DNA of 64,000 nucleotides from Heterocephalus glaber. Taxonomy: Eukaryota; Chordata; Mammalia; Rodentia; Bathyergidae. The DNA lies in contig NW_004624881.1 of the NCBI RefSeq assembly GCF_000247695.1, positions 2,172,903 to 2,236,902 of the forward strand. The letters are read 5' to 3'. Numbering within the stretch: position 1 is the stretch's first letter; each line of letters begins with the position of its first letter. The position numbers and the translations under genes are program-made. Of this stretch, positions 1 through 12,890 are shown in pieces. A model generated the notes under the pieces. That model was not told where the DNA came from. It saw only the letters and a list, made by a program, of their open reading frames with translations, and ran no database searches.

Positions 1-605
1 GTTTCTCTTGCTGTGCAGAAGCTTTTTAATAAGAAGAGATCCCATTTGTTGATTGTTTGTGCTAGTTCACGGGCAATTGAGGTTTTGTTCATAAAATCTT
101 TTCCTACACCGATGTCTTCAAGGGTTCTACCTAACCTCTGTTCATGCTGTTTTTAATCACAGTAGCTTTGTAGTATAGTTACAGGTTGGGGATTGTGATA
201 CCCCCTGCCATGTCTCTGTTTCCTAAAATTGCTTTTGCTATTCTGGGTCTCTTCTTCTTCCAAATGAATTTTTGGATTGTTTTCTCAACCTTCATGAAGT
301 ATACTGCTGGGATCTCAATTGGAATTGCATTAAATCTATATAGCAGTTTTTTAAGTATGGCCATTTTCACTATATTAATCCTTCTTACCCTGGAGGAGGG
401 GATGTCTGTCCATTTTCTGATAACATCTTCAATCTCTCTTTTCAGAGTGCCATAGTTTTCAGAGAAGTGGTCTTTGATTTCTTTCATTAGGTTGAATCCT
501 AGATATTTCAGTTTTTTGGATGCTATTGTGAAAGGAATTATTTGCTCTGTTTCTCTCTCAGTGAGTTTCTCATTTGTGGAGAGGAAAGCTATTGATTTTT
601 GAAGT
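1..605 (-). mobile_element. L1 ORF2 fragment, antisense, cut by window edge
   Basis: Read on the minus strand, this encodes the C-terminal half of L1 ORF2 (region after the reverse transcriptase), with recognisable pieces such as [20 protein letters not shown] and [20 protein letters not shown] ending at GGITIPNL. The L1 3' end lies beyond base 1, so only the 5'-truncated side is seen. Near base 600 the similarity stops and a sense-strand L1 begins at once. No intact reading frame; a dead copy. The L1 assignment is firm; the exact right boundary is good to about 20 bases. Confidence 0.9.
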
Positions 606-629
606 ATACAGAACAGATAATGGAAATCT

Positions 630-1330
630 GAAGATAGAATATCAGATATAGAAGACAGGATTGCAGTGAAGGAGCATAAAAATAAAGATTTCTTCAAAAT
701 AGTAAGGGTCTACAAGAAATCAATCCAGCAGCTCCTAGGTAATGCAAAGAAGAATAACATAAGACTGATAGGAGCCCAGGAAAAAACAGGAGAAAGTACA
801 ATTGACATAAAAAAGTTCACAGAAGTAGTAATAGAAAACTTCCCAGACAGAGGTGGAGAATTGGACATACAAACAATTGAAGCATATAGAATTCCAACTA
901 GCCATGATAAAAAAAACTATACCTAGATATATAATAATCAAGATCCCAGAAACCGAACAGAATAACAAAATCCAATAGGCAGTTAGAAAAAAGAAACAAA
1001 TCAACTACAAAGGAAAGCCCATCAGAATCACAGAAGACTTCTCAACACGAACCCTCAAATCAAAGAGAGCCTGGAGTTAAATATTTCAAGCCCTAAAAGA
1101 AAATAACTTCCAACCTAGATTGCTGTATCCTGCAAAATTATTTTTCAAAATTGATGAGAAATTAGATACTTCCATGACAAAGAACACATGAGAAACTTCA
1201 TGAACAGCAAGCCAGTACTCCAAACAATTCTAAGCAATATCCTAGAAAAAGACAATGAAGGTCACAACTCCATGAGACCCAACAGAAGGAAGCCAACAGG
1301 CAAGGTAAGAAACTAAATGGAAGGGGGGGT
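630..1330 (+). pseudogene. L1 ORF1 remnant (C-terminal half)
   Basis: Encodes the end of the coiled coil and the RNA-binding part of L1 ORF1, the protein that coats L1 RNA. Recognisable stretches are KSIQQLLGNAKKNNIRLIGA near 710-775, a KGKPIRIT motif near 1010 and FQALKENNFQPRLLYPAKL near 1085. The best collinear copy in the window is at 16940-17515. Stops and frame changes (for example after residues RAWS near 1078) make it non-functional. The N-terminal half is absent because the element is truncated. Confidence 0.85.
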
Positions 1331-1363
1331 ATGAAATGAAATAGCCAACAACAATAAAACATC

Positions 1364-4300
1364 GTGACAAGGATGTGTCAATATGTATCAATTATAACTA
1401 TCAATTTTAATGGCCTCAATTCACCAATCAAAAGAAATAGACTGGCAGAATGGATTAAGAAACAAAATCCAGCAGTATGCTGTATACAGGAAACACACCT
1501 AACTCAAAAAGAAATACATAGACTGAAAGTAAAAGATGAAAAACAGTTCTCCACGTGACAGGAACCTAGATAAAAAAGCAGGCGTCACAATCTTATTTGC
1601 AGCCAAAGTAGATTTCAAACCAAAACTAATTAAGAGCGACAAAGATAGTCATTACATCCTTTTGAAAGAAACAATCCATGGGGAAGAGATAACAATCACA
1701 AATATATATGCACCAAATACAATTGCCCCCAACTATACAAAACAAATATCAATGGACATGAAAAACCAAATAAGCACTAATACAGTTGTAGTGGGGGACC
1801 TCAATTCCCCACTATCACAAATAGATCATCAAGACAAAAAAAAATCAACAATGAAATTCTAGGATGGAACCAAGCTATTGCACAAATAGACTTAGTAGAT
1901 GTTTACAGAGTGTTCCACCCTGCAAAATCAGAATACACTTTCTTTTCAGCTGCACATGGGTCATTCTCCAAAACAGACCACATGCTAGCTCATAGGACAT
2001 GTCTAAGTAAATGCACAAGAATTAAAGTTATCCCCTGTATATGATCAGACCATAGTGTGATAAAATTGGAGATCAATAACAGAAGAAACTGCAAAACTCC
2101 CACAAACATATGGAAATCAAATAACACCCTCCTGACCAACCAGTGGGTCACAGAGGAAATTAAAAAAGAAATTAGACAGTATCTACAAGTAAATGATCAT
2201 GCCAGTACAAATATAGAGGAATCTATGGGATGCAATGAAAGCAGTTCTATGTGGGAAATTCATAGCAGTGAATGTCCATATTAGGAAAACAGAGATCACT
2301 CTGATAAATAACCTAATGTAGAACCTCAAGCTCCTAGAAAAAAAGAGCATAACAAACCCAAAACTCATACAAGAATGCAAATTATAAAGATCAGAGCAGA
2401 AATAAATGCATTGGAGACTAGGAGAATGTTGTAAAAAATTAATGCATCAAAGAGTTGGTTTTTGGAAAGAATGAATAAAATCGATAAACTTTTAGCCAAC
2501 CTTATCAAAAAAGGAAAGAAAAAGCTCAAATAGTGCAATTAAGAATGAAAAAGTTGAAGTCACAACAGACCCAGCAGAAATCCAGAGGATCATCAATACC
2601 TACTTCAAGAAACTGTACTCTAATAAAATGGAAAACACAGAAGAAATGGACAGATTCCTAGATACATAGAAATTGTCAAAGTTCAATGAAAAAGATATAG
2701 AAATTCTAAACACTCCAAAAACAATGACTGAAATTGAAAATATAATAAAAAATTTACCAACAAAGAAAAGACCAGGTCCTGATGGCTTCTCAGCTGAATT
2801 CTACAAGACATTTAAAGAAGAACTATTGCCATTAATCTTTAAACCCTTCAAGGAAATTGAAAGGGAAGCAGGGTTTCCAAATTCATTCATGGAAGCAAGT
2901 GTTACTTTGATTCTAAAACCAGGGAAAGACTCAACCCCAAAACAGAACAACAGACCAATCTCCCTAATGAACATAGATGCAAAAATCCTCAACATGATAC
3001 TGGCAAAGAGAATACAGAGGGTCATCAAGAACATCATACACCCTGATCAAGTAGGATTTATCCCAGCAATAGAAGGATGGTTCAACATTAGTATATCAAT
3101 AAATGTAATAACTATATTAACAGAGTCAAGGACAAAAACCATATGATCATCTCAGTAGATGCAGAAAAGGCATTTGACAAAATCCAACATCCATTCATGA
3201 TAAAAACACTACAGAAAATTAGAATAGAAGGTCTTTATCTCAACATGATTAAGGCTATTTATGAAAAAACAACAGAAAACATCATACAAAATAGTCAAAA
3301 CATGAAAAGTTTCATGCTAAAATCAGGAACAAGATAAGGTGCCCACTATCACCACTCTCGTTCAATATAGTTCTGGAAGTATTAGCCACACTAATTAGAA
3401 ATGTAAAAGAAATAAAAGGAATAAAGATAGGAAAGGAAGAAGGTAAACTGCCATTATTTGCTGATGATATGATACCCTACATAGAAGACCCAAAAAACTC
3501 AGTGAAAAGTCTTCTAGACCTAGTTGACAGATTCAGCAGTGTTTCTGGATATAAGGTCAGCACTCAAACAACAATAGCCTTCTTATACACAAATAGCAGA
3601 CTCATTGAGACAGATATTTGGGAAACAATTCCTTTTACAATAGTATTGAAAAAAATGAAATATCTAGGAATCAACCTAACAAAGGAAGTAAGGGACCTCT
3701 ACACTGAAAGCTACAGCACTGTGAAAAAGGAGATTGAGGAGGATATAAGAAAATGGAAAGACATCCCTTGTTCCTGGATAGGAAGAACCAATATAGTGAA
3801 AATAGCCATACATCCAAAACTGCTATATAGATTTAATGCAATGCCAATTGAAATTCCAACTATATACTTGACAGAACTAGAGAAAACAATCCAAAAATTC
3901 ATTTGGAACCAGAAGAGACCTAGAATAGCAAAAGCAATTCTAGGCAACAGAGACATGGCTAGGGGTATCACAGTCACCAACTTGCAACTATACTACAAAG
4001 CTACTGTGATAAAAACAGCATGGTGCTAGCAAAGAAACAGACCCAAGGATCAGTGGAACAGACTAGAAGTTGCAGAAGCAACTCCAGACATACTCAGCCA
4101 CTTCATCTTTGATAGAGGAGTCAACCATCATCACTGGAGGAAAGATAGCCTCTTTAATAAATGATGCTTGAAAAACTGGATTTCAACCTGCCAAAAATTA
4201 AAACTAGACCCATACCTATCACCATGCACTAAACTAAGATTGAAGTGGATTAAAGATCTAAATATTAAGAAACACTAAACTTGCTGGAAGATAAGTAAGG

Positions 4301-5150
4301 TAGAACTCTTGAAGACACTGGCATATGAAAAGACTTTATGAACAAATCCTCAATAGCATGGGAGCTAGCACAAAGAATCAACAACTGGGATCTCATTTTA
4401 TTAAAAAGTTTCTACCCAGCAAGAGAAACCACCAAGAGAGCTGAGAGACAACCTACAATGTGGGAAAAAAATTTTAGCAGCTGTACCTCAGACAAAGGTC
4501 TACTATCTAGAATCTATAAGGAACTGAAAAAAATCAGACTCCCTAAATTCAAAGACCCAATTCAAAAATGGGCTTCTGAAATGAACAGATATTTCTCAAA
4601 GAAGTAAAAGCAGCAAATGAATACATGAAAAAATATTCAACATCACTGGTCATTCAAGAGATGCAGATGTAAACAACACTGAGATTCCACCTCACCCCAG
4701 AAAGAATAGCTGCTATCAAGAAATCAACCAATAATAAATGCTGATTGGGGTGTGGCAAGAAAGGAACCCTTCTCCATTGTTGATGGGAGTGCAGACTGGT
4801 GCAACCACTGTGGAAATCAGTATGGAGATAACTCAAAGACCTAAGGCTAGAGGTCCCATTTGACCCAGCTATTCCCCGGCTGGGTATCTTCCCCAAAGAA
4901 TTAAAAAAATCATACCGCAGTGATATATGTGTACCCACGTTTATAGCGGCATAGTTTGTAAGAGCTGAAACTTGGAAACAGCCCAAATGCCCATCAACTG
5001 GAGACTGGATAAAGAAAATGTGTGTGTGTGTGTGTTTTAATAAAATGGTGTACTACTCAGCCATAAAGAATGAGAAATTAGAGATGTTTATAGCTAAATG
5101 GATGCATATTGAGGTCATACTCTTAAGTGAAATAATAGTCCACATGTGTA
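1364..5150 (+). pseudogene. L1 ORF2 remnant (endonuclease plus reverse transcriptase)
   Basis: ORF2 encodes the endonuclease and reverse transcriptase that mobilise L1. Visible in order: an endonuclease start (ITINFNGLNSPIKRNRLAEW, then CCIQETHL) near 1390-1500; GDLNSPLSQIDHQD near 1795; the RT fingers [19 protein letters not shown] near 2757; [10 protein letters not shown] near 3040; the catalytic FADDM motif near 3459; and the C-terminal ECRLVQPLWKS near 4790. The first codon is GTG where other copies have ATG. The frame is broken repeatedly (stops near 1557, 1862, 3336 and others), so it cannot make a full protein of about 1,250 residues. Confidence 0.92.
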
Positions 5151-5490
5151 AATACTAAATAGTTTCTGTAGTGTGAGAAACTGAAAGTGTAAATAAGGAT
5201 TAAAATGAACAATACATAATTTGAAATAGGAAGAGGTCCAAAAATGTAAGGGTAGTGGGAGGGGAACAGGAAAGTGAAGAAGGGAAAGGAAAATTTATGA
5301 GAAAAGAAAAAAAATTGAAATGAAATTTATATAAATAGGGTAGGGTGGAGCTGGTGAAGGGTGCACAGGTAATGGGGAAAAAATAAGAACCAAGATGCAC
5401 CATGTACAGGTACAAGCACCCAATGATAAATGTAAACATATTTTACACCTAAAATGTACCAATGAAAGAATAAAAGAAAATGTCTGAAGG

Positions 5491-7205
5491 AATTTACAGA
5501 AAGTGAAAAGTTAGAGAATCAATAAGTGTATTTATGAAAGGCAAAGGATGCCAATACATAAAAATCTATCATATTTCTACATGTTAGCAAGGAAATTCTT
5601 AAAAATGATACCACCTAGAATAGCTAAAAATAAAATATTTGGGTAAAAATTGAAAAAATATATATGGTGAAAACTAAAGAAATTGATGAAATGAAAGATG
5701 TTAAAGATGTAGAGATATAATATGTTCACGAGTTTAAAGACCCAAAATAAGAAAGAGGTTAATTCAAGCCAATTTACCTACTAATTTAATATAATTCCTA
5801 TCAAAATACTAGCAAGAAAATAATAATAAAAAAAAAATCCTAGCAAGACTTTTGGAGACACAGACAAATCAGTTCTTACTTGTATTACAAATAGGATACT
5901 TCAAAAGAAATTTTAAATAGGATTAAAATTGAAAGAATCACATGTGTGATTTTAAGACATATTACCAAATAAAATAATTACAATAGTGTGCTGGTGGTTT
6001 GAGTATAGACATAAGGACCAATGGAACAGGACAGGAACCCAGAAATGGACACATGAGTTATGGCCAGATGATTTTTGACCAAGGTGCAAAAGTAACTCAA
6101 TGAACCTTTTCAATGAATTATTGGAACATCTGGGCATCCACAGGCGATTTAAAAAGTCCCTCAACTAAACTTTGAAGCTTATACAAAAATCAATTCTAAA
6201 TGGATCATAAACGTAAAATCACAAGACAACCGAAGGCAGAAGAGAAACTCATTTTGGCCTGTGTTTTGGCAAATAGCTCTTAGCACACCAAAAACCTAAC
6301 ATGTAATAGAACAATTGACAAGCTTGGCTCAGTCCAAGTTAATAAGTTTTGTTGAGAAACACTGCTATAAGAATGGAAAGCCATGGTAAAACACAGGGAT
6401 GAAGGGCTGGGGTAAAATATTCGCAGGTTATATATCTATACCTGCTGAACACACAAAATTCAGTCTTAATAATGTGAAAAAGATTGAGTAGAGATTTAAA
6501 GAACAAGATGTTGTGGGGACAGAAAGAAGAAAGGACATCCAACATCATTAAACTCTAGGTAACTGAGGTCACTATGAAATGCCACTGTACAGCTGTCAGT
6601 GACTCAGGGAATACTGCAGGGACGCAGTCCAGGGGGCGGGGCCCTGAGTGCTGCAGGGTGGAGACCAGATGTGCTTCCCACACTGGGTAGTCGCTGCCTC
6701 CCTTGTGGTGAGCAGGCCCTGAGGCGGGACCTGGGCCCGCGCCTGGGAAAAGGGAACCTCATGTTCCACAGAAACGAGTACTGAAATATTTTGAGCAACT
6801 CTGTGAGCAGTTGACCCAAACTGGAAGCAACACAAGTCCAGCATCCTTCAACCAATGACATGAGGGCAAGGCCATGTTCTACACCTGGACTTCCACTAAG
6901 CAAAACTAAAGCAGGAACCTGGGACACACCCATTCAGTGAATCGCACACGCAGTGGCCAACCTTAAATCAACCATGATACTTTACAACTACATTTATATC
7001 ATTGTCCAGAAGGTAGAACTACTGATGGAAATAAACCAGACACTTTCAGGGTATTAACAAATGGCTGTCACCAGGGAGACTTTTGGGGTGGTGGAATTGC
7101 TCTAAATTCTGGTCTTGGTGGTACTTGCATAAATGTATATGTCTATAAACTTACAGAACTGCTCACCAAAAATTTTATTTTATGATAAATGTAAAACATG
7201 ACATT
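5491..7205 (+). mobile_element. Older L1 fragment (ORF2 C-terminus and 3' UTR)
   Basis: Directly after the younger L1 tail lies a more diverged sense L1. Conceptual pieces resemble the ORF2 C-terminal region (a stretch like WWFEYRHKDQWNRTGTQKW near 5990-6050). The 3' UTR-like end around 7040-7190 has the pattern of old mammalian L1 tails (GGTGGTGGAATTGCTCTAAA-type sequence). Heavily mutated. Between about 6604 and 6775 it is interrupted or altered by a GC-rich patch. Subfamily not assigned. Confidence 0.7.
6604..6775. other. GC-rich, CpG-containing patch inside old L1
   Basis: About 170 bases are visibly much richer in G and C than either flank and hold about seven CpG dinucleotides (for example in GGGGGCGGGGCC and GGGCCCGCGCC), which are scarce elsewhere in the window. 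Short open frames exist on both strands, but none resembles a known protein. It sits where an old L1 would be expected to continue. It may be an inserted fragment or a small CpG-rich regulatory patch; nothing in the sequence decides between these. Confidence 0.5.
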
Positions 7206-7227
7206 CCAAAGAAAGCACTGTCTTTAC

Positions 7228-7317
7228 ATACATACATGTGTGTGTATATATATATGTATATATATACATATATATATACACACATATGTATATGTATGTA
7301 TATATGCACACATATGC
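7228..7317. repeat. TA/CA/TG dinucleotide microsatellite
   Basis: Mixed low-complexity run of TG, TA and CA dinucleotides with TACA and TGTA interruptions, about 90 bases long. It follows the tail of the old L1, a common place for microsatellites to arise. The apparent coding frames across it are artefacts of the repeat. Confidence 0.95.
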
Positions 7318-7329
7318 ACTTTTTGCTCA

Positions 7330-10300
7330 TATTTGGAACCCCACTGGCAGAAAAAATTAAATTTGAAATTCATTTTTCTTTCTGTAATAGCACTTCCAGG
7401 ATGTGGAAAACGGGAACTATCAGGTGTGGAAAACAGGAATAATGATTAAGAAGGGCCAGGACTGGATGCTTCAGAGAAACATCTGCAAATTTGAGTGTCT
7501 CAAGCCTTCCCTTGTTTTACCACTTGGGCCTAGGGGAGAGGTGCAGATTGGGAGTGTAATTACATCTGTAGTGACAGAAGCAAAGCAGGGCAGAGGCAGC
7601 TCTGTCAAGTAATCTAGTGATAAAATAAGCAGATCAAATCTGGGCTTGCTGATTAATTCTCTGGCTGCTGGGCTTCTTATGATCATGAGGTCTCCTGTGT
7701 ATTCCCTGCCTCTGAGACACAGTTAAGTCAGACAGAGGAGGTGAGACCCCTGGGACCAAGCACTCTCCCTGCACTGCACTGGGTCTCCAGAAGGCAGGCA
7801 CATTAGCAGATCTCTCCCAGGAAATGCACCTCAGAGCCCACCCTAAACTTTTTACTGGTTCTGGTCCACAGTTTGCAGTCTGGCAGCAAAAGTTTAATGC
7901 GCCCTTCTGTCCCAGATCTGTCTCCAAGGAGGAGGATGCCAAGCACCTGGGATCATTGTGTTTGAGGGTGTGTTGCTTATCTTAAAGTCATGGTTTGAAA
8001 ACCTTCCATCTAATTTTAGAGGAAGCTGTTCTAATTACCAGCTAATGTGGTTGGCATTGAATTACTCAGCCACCTCCAGCAAGTCCCCTTCTCCAGAAAG
8101 GCAGCCCAGGGAGGAGGCTGGGTTGTTCTCTTGCTCATTTTCACTTGCAATCAAACCCCAAAGCCTGATTGTCCTGTTTCCATGGTATCTTCTAAACCCA
8201 AGTCCCAGTCTTCCTTCACACTTAGTTTGAACAAAATTCTCAGAACTGCTTCCTTGAGTTACTAAAATGGGGTTTCTCCTACATTTTCCTAAGACCTATG
8301 CTAAACTGCAGCACATAATATGGCTAAAACTTCCCTATTGATGTGTTCATGTTCCCTCCATCTCAGTTAAAGGAAAACCCAAGCTTCTCAGCTTGAGCTC
8401 AGCTGAGGACTTGAGTAACCTCTGACACTGCATCCTCTTCTTATTCCCAGCCACCCCAGAAGAACCCTGTAACCAGAGCACTGCTACTGACTCCAAACCC
8501 CACTGTTGCTTCTGTGTCCTGTACATTTCTTTTGCTGTATACATGTGCTGCCTTCTCCCCACTCTTTCACTTCCAAACAGATACCTACTCCTATAGGGAA
8601 TGAAAATCAAGTCAAATTCAGCCACAGAATGTTGATAGCACCAGATTGTCCTGGATTTTCCTATGAGTATTAAATCCATATCACCATTGGCCTAGTATAA
8701 TAAATGTGCTCAGTGAAGGAAAAAATGAAATGTAAATATCCAAATATGTGAATGATTATCTTTAATATTAGTAACACATTGATAACAATTAATTATTAGT
8801 TATAGGTTAATATATATGATACGGTGATAAATAGTTACAAGTTAATTTTGTAATAAATATCAATGTACCATTGTAATATTGTGGCAATAATAAGGCCTGA
8901 GGCTGTTTCCCATATTTCACTCACTATAAAATCAACATATCTTGCTAAGTTCTGTATGCATTCATCACCATGCTGAGCACTCTAGCATAAGATAGATGAT
9001 AGGAAACAGGGCCAGAGATCTTTGCAAAAGGGAAGGGGACAGAGAAATGGAGAGATGTGGGAGTGAGGAGAAGGGGACATAAATAGAATCAAGCTGTGTC
9101 ACTTGCAAGCACCAGCTCCCCAGAAGAGTGTGACTATTGTGCCCTGCAAATGTAGACCAGTACAAGTAAGAATAAAATAGTATTTCAGCCAACCTCTAGA
9201 TGTAGACCTGTGCAGACAAGGTCCATTATTAGTAAACAGATAGGTATGTTTTCTCAATTATTAAACTTGGACTTGTGATATTTTGTAAAATATTTGAATA
9301 AGTTGAAATATAAAATGGAAAATTTCGTTGCTTATACACATTGACTGAATTACATGTTTTGTATCCAACCCGAGATAATTCCTCTTCATTTTATGTGGCT
9401 CAAGAGGCTTTCCATGGTGATTAGACAACCAGAAGGAATCTGCTCACAGGCAGACAGAGGACCTCAGAACAGAGATTTCATCCCAGAGATGTGGGTGATG
9501 TAATGTCATTACCAAACTCACAGGACCAGTTCTGCCCCTGCAGAGGCAGCATAAGTTGGGCTGGGCCCTGCAGGACAGGCTCGCTGAGCCCAGCCCTGCT
9601 CCTTGCCTTCCCCAGGCCTGTGTGTCCTCTCCCTACACATGGGATGAAAGGTCCTGAGTTACTGACAATCCCAGGGCAGGGGCTTCACAGCACCCCCTTC
9701 ATCTGACAGCGCCCATCTCATCTTTCTTCCCAAGGAAAGAGTTCAGGGACCAAGATTTTAGTGAGTTCCTACAGTGGAGAGATTAAGAAGGAAAATTTCA
9801 AGACCCATATTTGGCAGTGTCCAACTAAACCCAAAATGTTTCATATAAGTTATGGGTCTTAGGAGTTCTTGGATAAGTTTGAATCCCTTGCCTAATTTTT
9901 GTTTAATACCAGTAATTTCAAAAATGAGGTGTTTCCATCTTTGTGACCTTTCTGTCAGGGAAACTGAAATGCAGCTGTGTGGGGGCTTCCATTAATGGCA
10001 TTGCTGCTGGAAATTGGAGGATTACTCTCCCTTTTGACAAAGGACATCCAGTGCCTACTCCCCTCACCCTACCCTATGCAGAGCCCACAGTCACTACCTG
10101 AGGGCTTGTCCCTGTCTCCTGGACCACTTGAGTCTGACCTAACTACAGCTTCAGTAGACAGTGGTTCCCTGGATATCCCAGCTTCCGAGAGCCAACCTCA
10201 CACACAGGGACCCACAAGCCAGGGGCACCCTCCATCAGTGCTGCCTTCATTCTGAGCCTGAGTGTTTCCACCTAGGACTAGGGCCACCTGGAGAGAGCAG

Positions 10301-11930
10301 ATTCTCACATCTCTCTGTAACTCAAAGAAGAGGGAAACTGCCTCTGGGAGTGGAACTGTAAGAGAAAACATCACAGCAGAGTGCATTCCACCTGCTCACA
10401 CCAGCACCTGCCAGAGACATCTTTGCTTCTCTTGCTGTGCTGAGAATCAAAAGCATAACCAAGGTGAGCTTTCCACTCCTGGGTTTCCACCAGCCACAGA
10501 CTTGTTAAGACTACATGCTTGCAGTGCAGGAGGACCACATTCACCTCAGGGAGCGGGCACCTGTATATAACATTCTTTCTATTCCTCTTGCCCTCCCCAC
10601 CCACCTCCCTCCCCCCATCTCTAGTCCCCTCTCCCCATCTTCATCATTTTTATTGCTATTGTTGTATCCACATGATGTGGCCATCAAAGTTGAATATAAA
10701 CTAGCTCCTTGAGAAGGAGTAGAGTTGAAGGAGTAGCTGTTGAAATGACCAGCTACCTAGAGTAACATCATAGATTCTGTCCCGGGGTGTGTCATTCCAA
10801 AAGCTGACACACCTCCCCAAGCAGCCCTCTGGAGACACTTCAGCTGTGACCATGTCAAGATGGTGCAAATGGTCAAGCAAACTCTCCCTGTCCAACCGGC
10901 AACCTAAAGGATACTGCCCACCTATGGGGTGGGAAGGCTGGGCCACATCTGGGACAGGGTGCTGTGCTTTGCTGATGTTTACTCCTCCCACTCTGGAAAG
11001 CCACCAAGGTCATGGATTAAAAAGTCCTTCCAGAAAAGAAAGCACACTGGTATTGTCTCACTTCCTTGCATCCAGGATCATTTGCTGACCACCCAGTGCT
11101 TGATGTGATGGAATCAGTCCTTTAGTACAGAGAACCTCAGCTGTGGGTGATTCCCTGGGGTACAGATGTGCACAAGGGTCAGAGACACCCAGAGGCAGAT
11201 CCCAGTGCATGGGAGGGTGGGCTTCCAGTGTTCATTCTGCTCTGCTTTTTTTAAAATTTTAGTTCCAATTTTATTAGGATCAGTTTTTGAGGAGTAAAAG
11301 CACTTAACACAGAAGCCTCCAAATGTAGAATAAAATTTGTAGAATTACATCCATAAAATATCACTACTGCTGTTAAATCAAAGAAAATGAGATGTGGCTG
11401 GTTCAAACTTAATTCCTGTAATTTTGGTTGCTCTGGTACCAGGGGTTCATTGATGATATTAAATTAGACCAAAAATTACTTGTTTTGAGCATCTTATTCT
11501 TCATAGACAACCACAGTGGCTACACTGAGATTGTGAGACATTCTTCAGCTCCCTACAATATGTTCCTTCTACTCTGAACATTCATCCTCCCCATGGTTAC
11601 AGACACAGCTAGACAGAAACCCTGGCAAATGACCACACAGGCTGAGTATTCCTGCTCTGAAATCCAAAATGCTCCAATACCCAAAACCTGAGCACCTCCT
11701 GATGGCCAAGGGGAAAATTACACCCTGACTTCATGAGTCAGGTGGCAGCCAGAGCAAAGATACAAGGACGGTACTGGATCAAATCACTTCCAGGCTGTAT
11801 GTAGAAGGTATATATGACATGCAAGGAAATTTCTCATTTAGACTCATGGGCACCTCGAGACATGGGATCACATGCATGCAAATGTTCCAAAATCCAGAAC
11901 AAAACCCCAATGCAAAGCATTTCTGGCCCA
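7330..11930. other. No recognisable gene or named repeat
   Basis: About 4.6 kb of ordinary-composition mammalian intergenic DNA. Reading frames here are all short (under about 110 codons), overlap on both strands and show no domain I recognise. A C/T-rich stretch lies at about 10580-10655. The 9490-9720 segment is relatively GC-rich and has an open frame of 71 codons without similarity to anything I know. Ancient repeats may be present but too diverged to name by eye. Confidence 0.6.
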
Positions 11931-11936
11931 TGGCAT

Positions 11937-12425
11937 TTAGATAAGGGGTATCAGCCTGGGATACTCAAGGGACCCCTCCCTGGGCCTCCCCAGCCCCTTC
12001 CTGTCAGCCAAGAGCTTCATTGCTCCCTCCTTAACATTCTGGTTCTGAAGAGCATCAATGAGGGGGGTTGATACTTGGTGTGACAATGTATAGAAGTGGG
12101 TGAGGAACTTGCCCTGGTCCTGGGAGTAGCTGTTGGCTGGCTGCAGGTACATGTAGATGATGGAGCTGTAGAAAAGTGAGACCACTGTCAGGTGGGAGGA
12201 GCAGGTTCTGAAGGCCTTCTTACACCCTGCAGCAGACTTGATCCTCAGCACAGCAGCTGTGATCATGCCACAGGAGACAAGGATCAGGGAGGGGACACTG
12301 GAAGGAGGGCGACCCCGGGACAATGGTGCAGGCTTCCAACAGCACAGAATCTTATAGGACAAGGCAATGAGAGCAGTCATCTCACAGATAAAGTGGTTCA
12401 CCCAGTGCCACCCACACCTGGACAA
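11937..12425 (-). pseudogene. Olfactory receptor C-terminal fragment, broken
   Basis: The minus strand encodes the second half of a class II olfactory receptor, a G-protein-coupled odorant receptor of sensory neuron membranes. Recognisable parts: VNHFICEMTAL (second extracellular loop), then AAGCKKAFRTCSSHLTVVSL (normally KAFSTCSSHL, start of TM6), YMYLQPANSYSQDQGKFL (TM6-TM7 loop, typical of family 2) and PLIDALQNQNVKEGAMK (normally NPLIYTLRNKDVKGA, TM7 and tail). The stretch after ALIALS has lost register, so TM5 is scrambled. Nothing N-terminal of the second loop is present: at 12425 it ends abruptly against an L1 piece. Opposite in orientation to the three OR pseudogenes further right. 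Confidence 0.85.
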
Positions 12426-12429
12426 AAAA

Positions 12430-12890
12430 AACTCTGCTAAAGTTTTTACTGCCTATTCTTCAGATAAAAGACTACTATCTAGAATATATAAAGAACTAAA
12501 AAATCAGAATCCCCCTAATTTAAAGACCCAAACTGAAATGAATAGAAATTTCTCAGATGAAGAAGTAGAAATAGTGAATAAATATATGAAGAAACATTCA
12601 ACAAAAAATGTAGAGAGTGAAGAAACAACTTGTAGACTGGGAGGAAGTATTTGGAATCCATATACTGATATGTGACTAACGTAGAAATATGTAAGGAACT
12701 GAAGGAAATCAATATGCAGAACACAAATAATCCAGTCCAAAGGGATGGAGCACCTACATAGACAGTTCTCAGAAGAAATGTAAAATACCAGTCATCAGGA
12801 AATATAAATAAGGAGGCATTATCTAGCATGTGTTAAGATGGCTATTGTCACAAAGACAAAAGGTGACAATGTGAGTGAGGTGTAGAGTAA
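12430..12890 (+). mobile_element. L1 ORF2 C-terminal fragment
   Basis: Sense L1 sequence encoding [20 protein letters not shown] and then EMNRNFSDEEVEIVNKYMKK, matching the corresponding ORF2 region in other copies here (4500-4640 and 48480-48620). From about 12610 onward it is more diverged and may belong to an older L1. It has no clear 3' UTR. It adjoins the OR fragment at 12425 with no visible spacer. Confidence 0.8.

Larger units (their letters stand above)
606..5490 (+). mobile_element. L1 retrotransposon, long but 5'-truncated and inactive
   Basis: A sense L1 copy running from within ORF1 through ORF2 and the 3' UTR. The 3' UTR carries the purine-rich G/A tract seen in the other L1 copies here (about 5220-5340) and ends near 5480 with the same terminal motif (ACACCTAAAATGTACCAATG). 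The ORF1 part begins at roughly the coiled-coil/RRM boundary, so the 5' UTR and ORF1 N-terminus are missing. Both ORFs carry many stops and frameshifts. A short (TG)n run lies at about 5020-5034. Confidence 0.93.

Noticed and set aside
7182..7449. Overlapping frames rich in Tyr, Ile and Cys
   Set aside because: Produced by the TA/TG/CA microsatellite, not by a gene.
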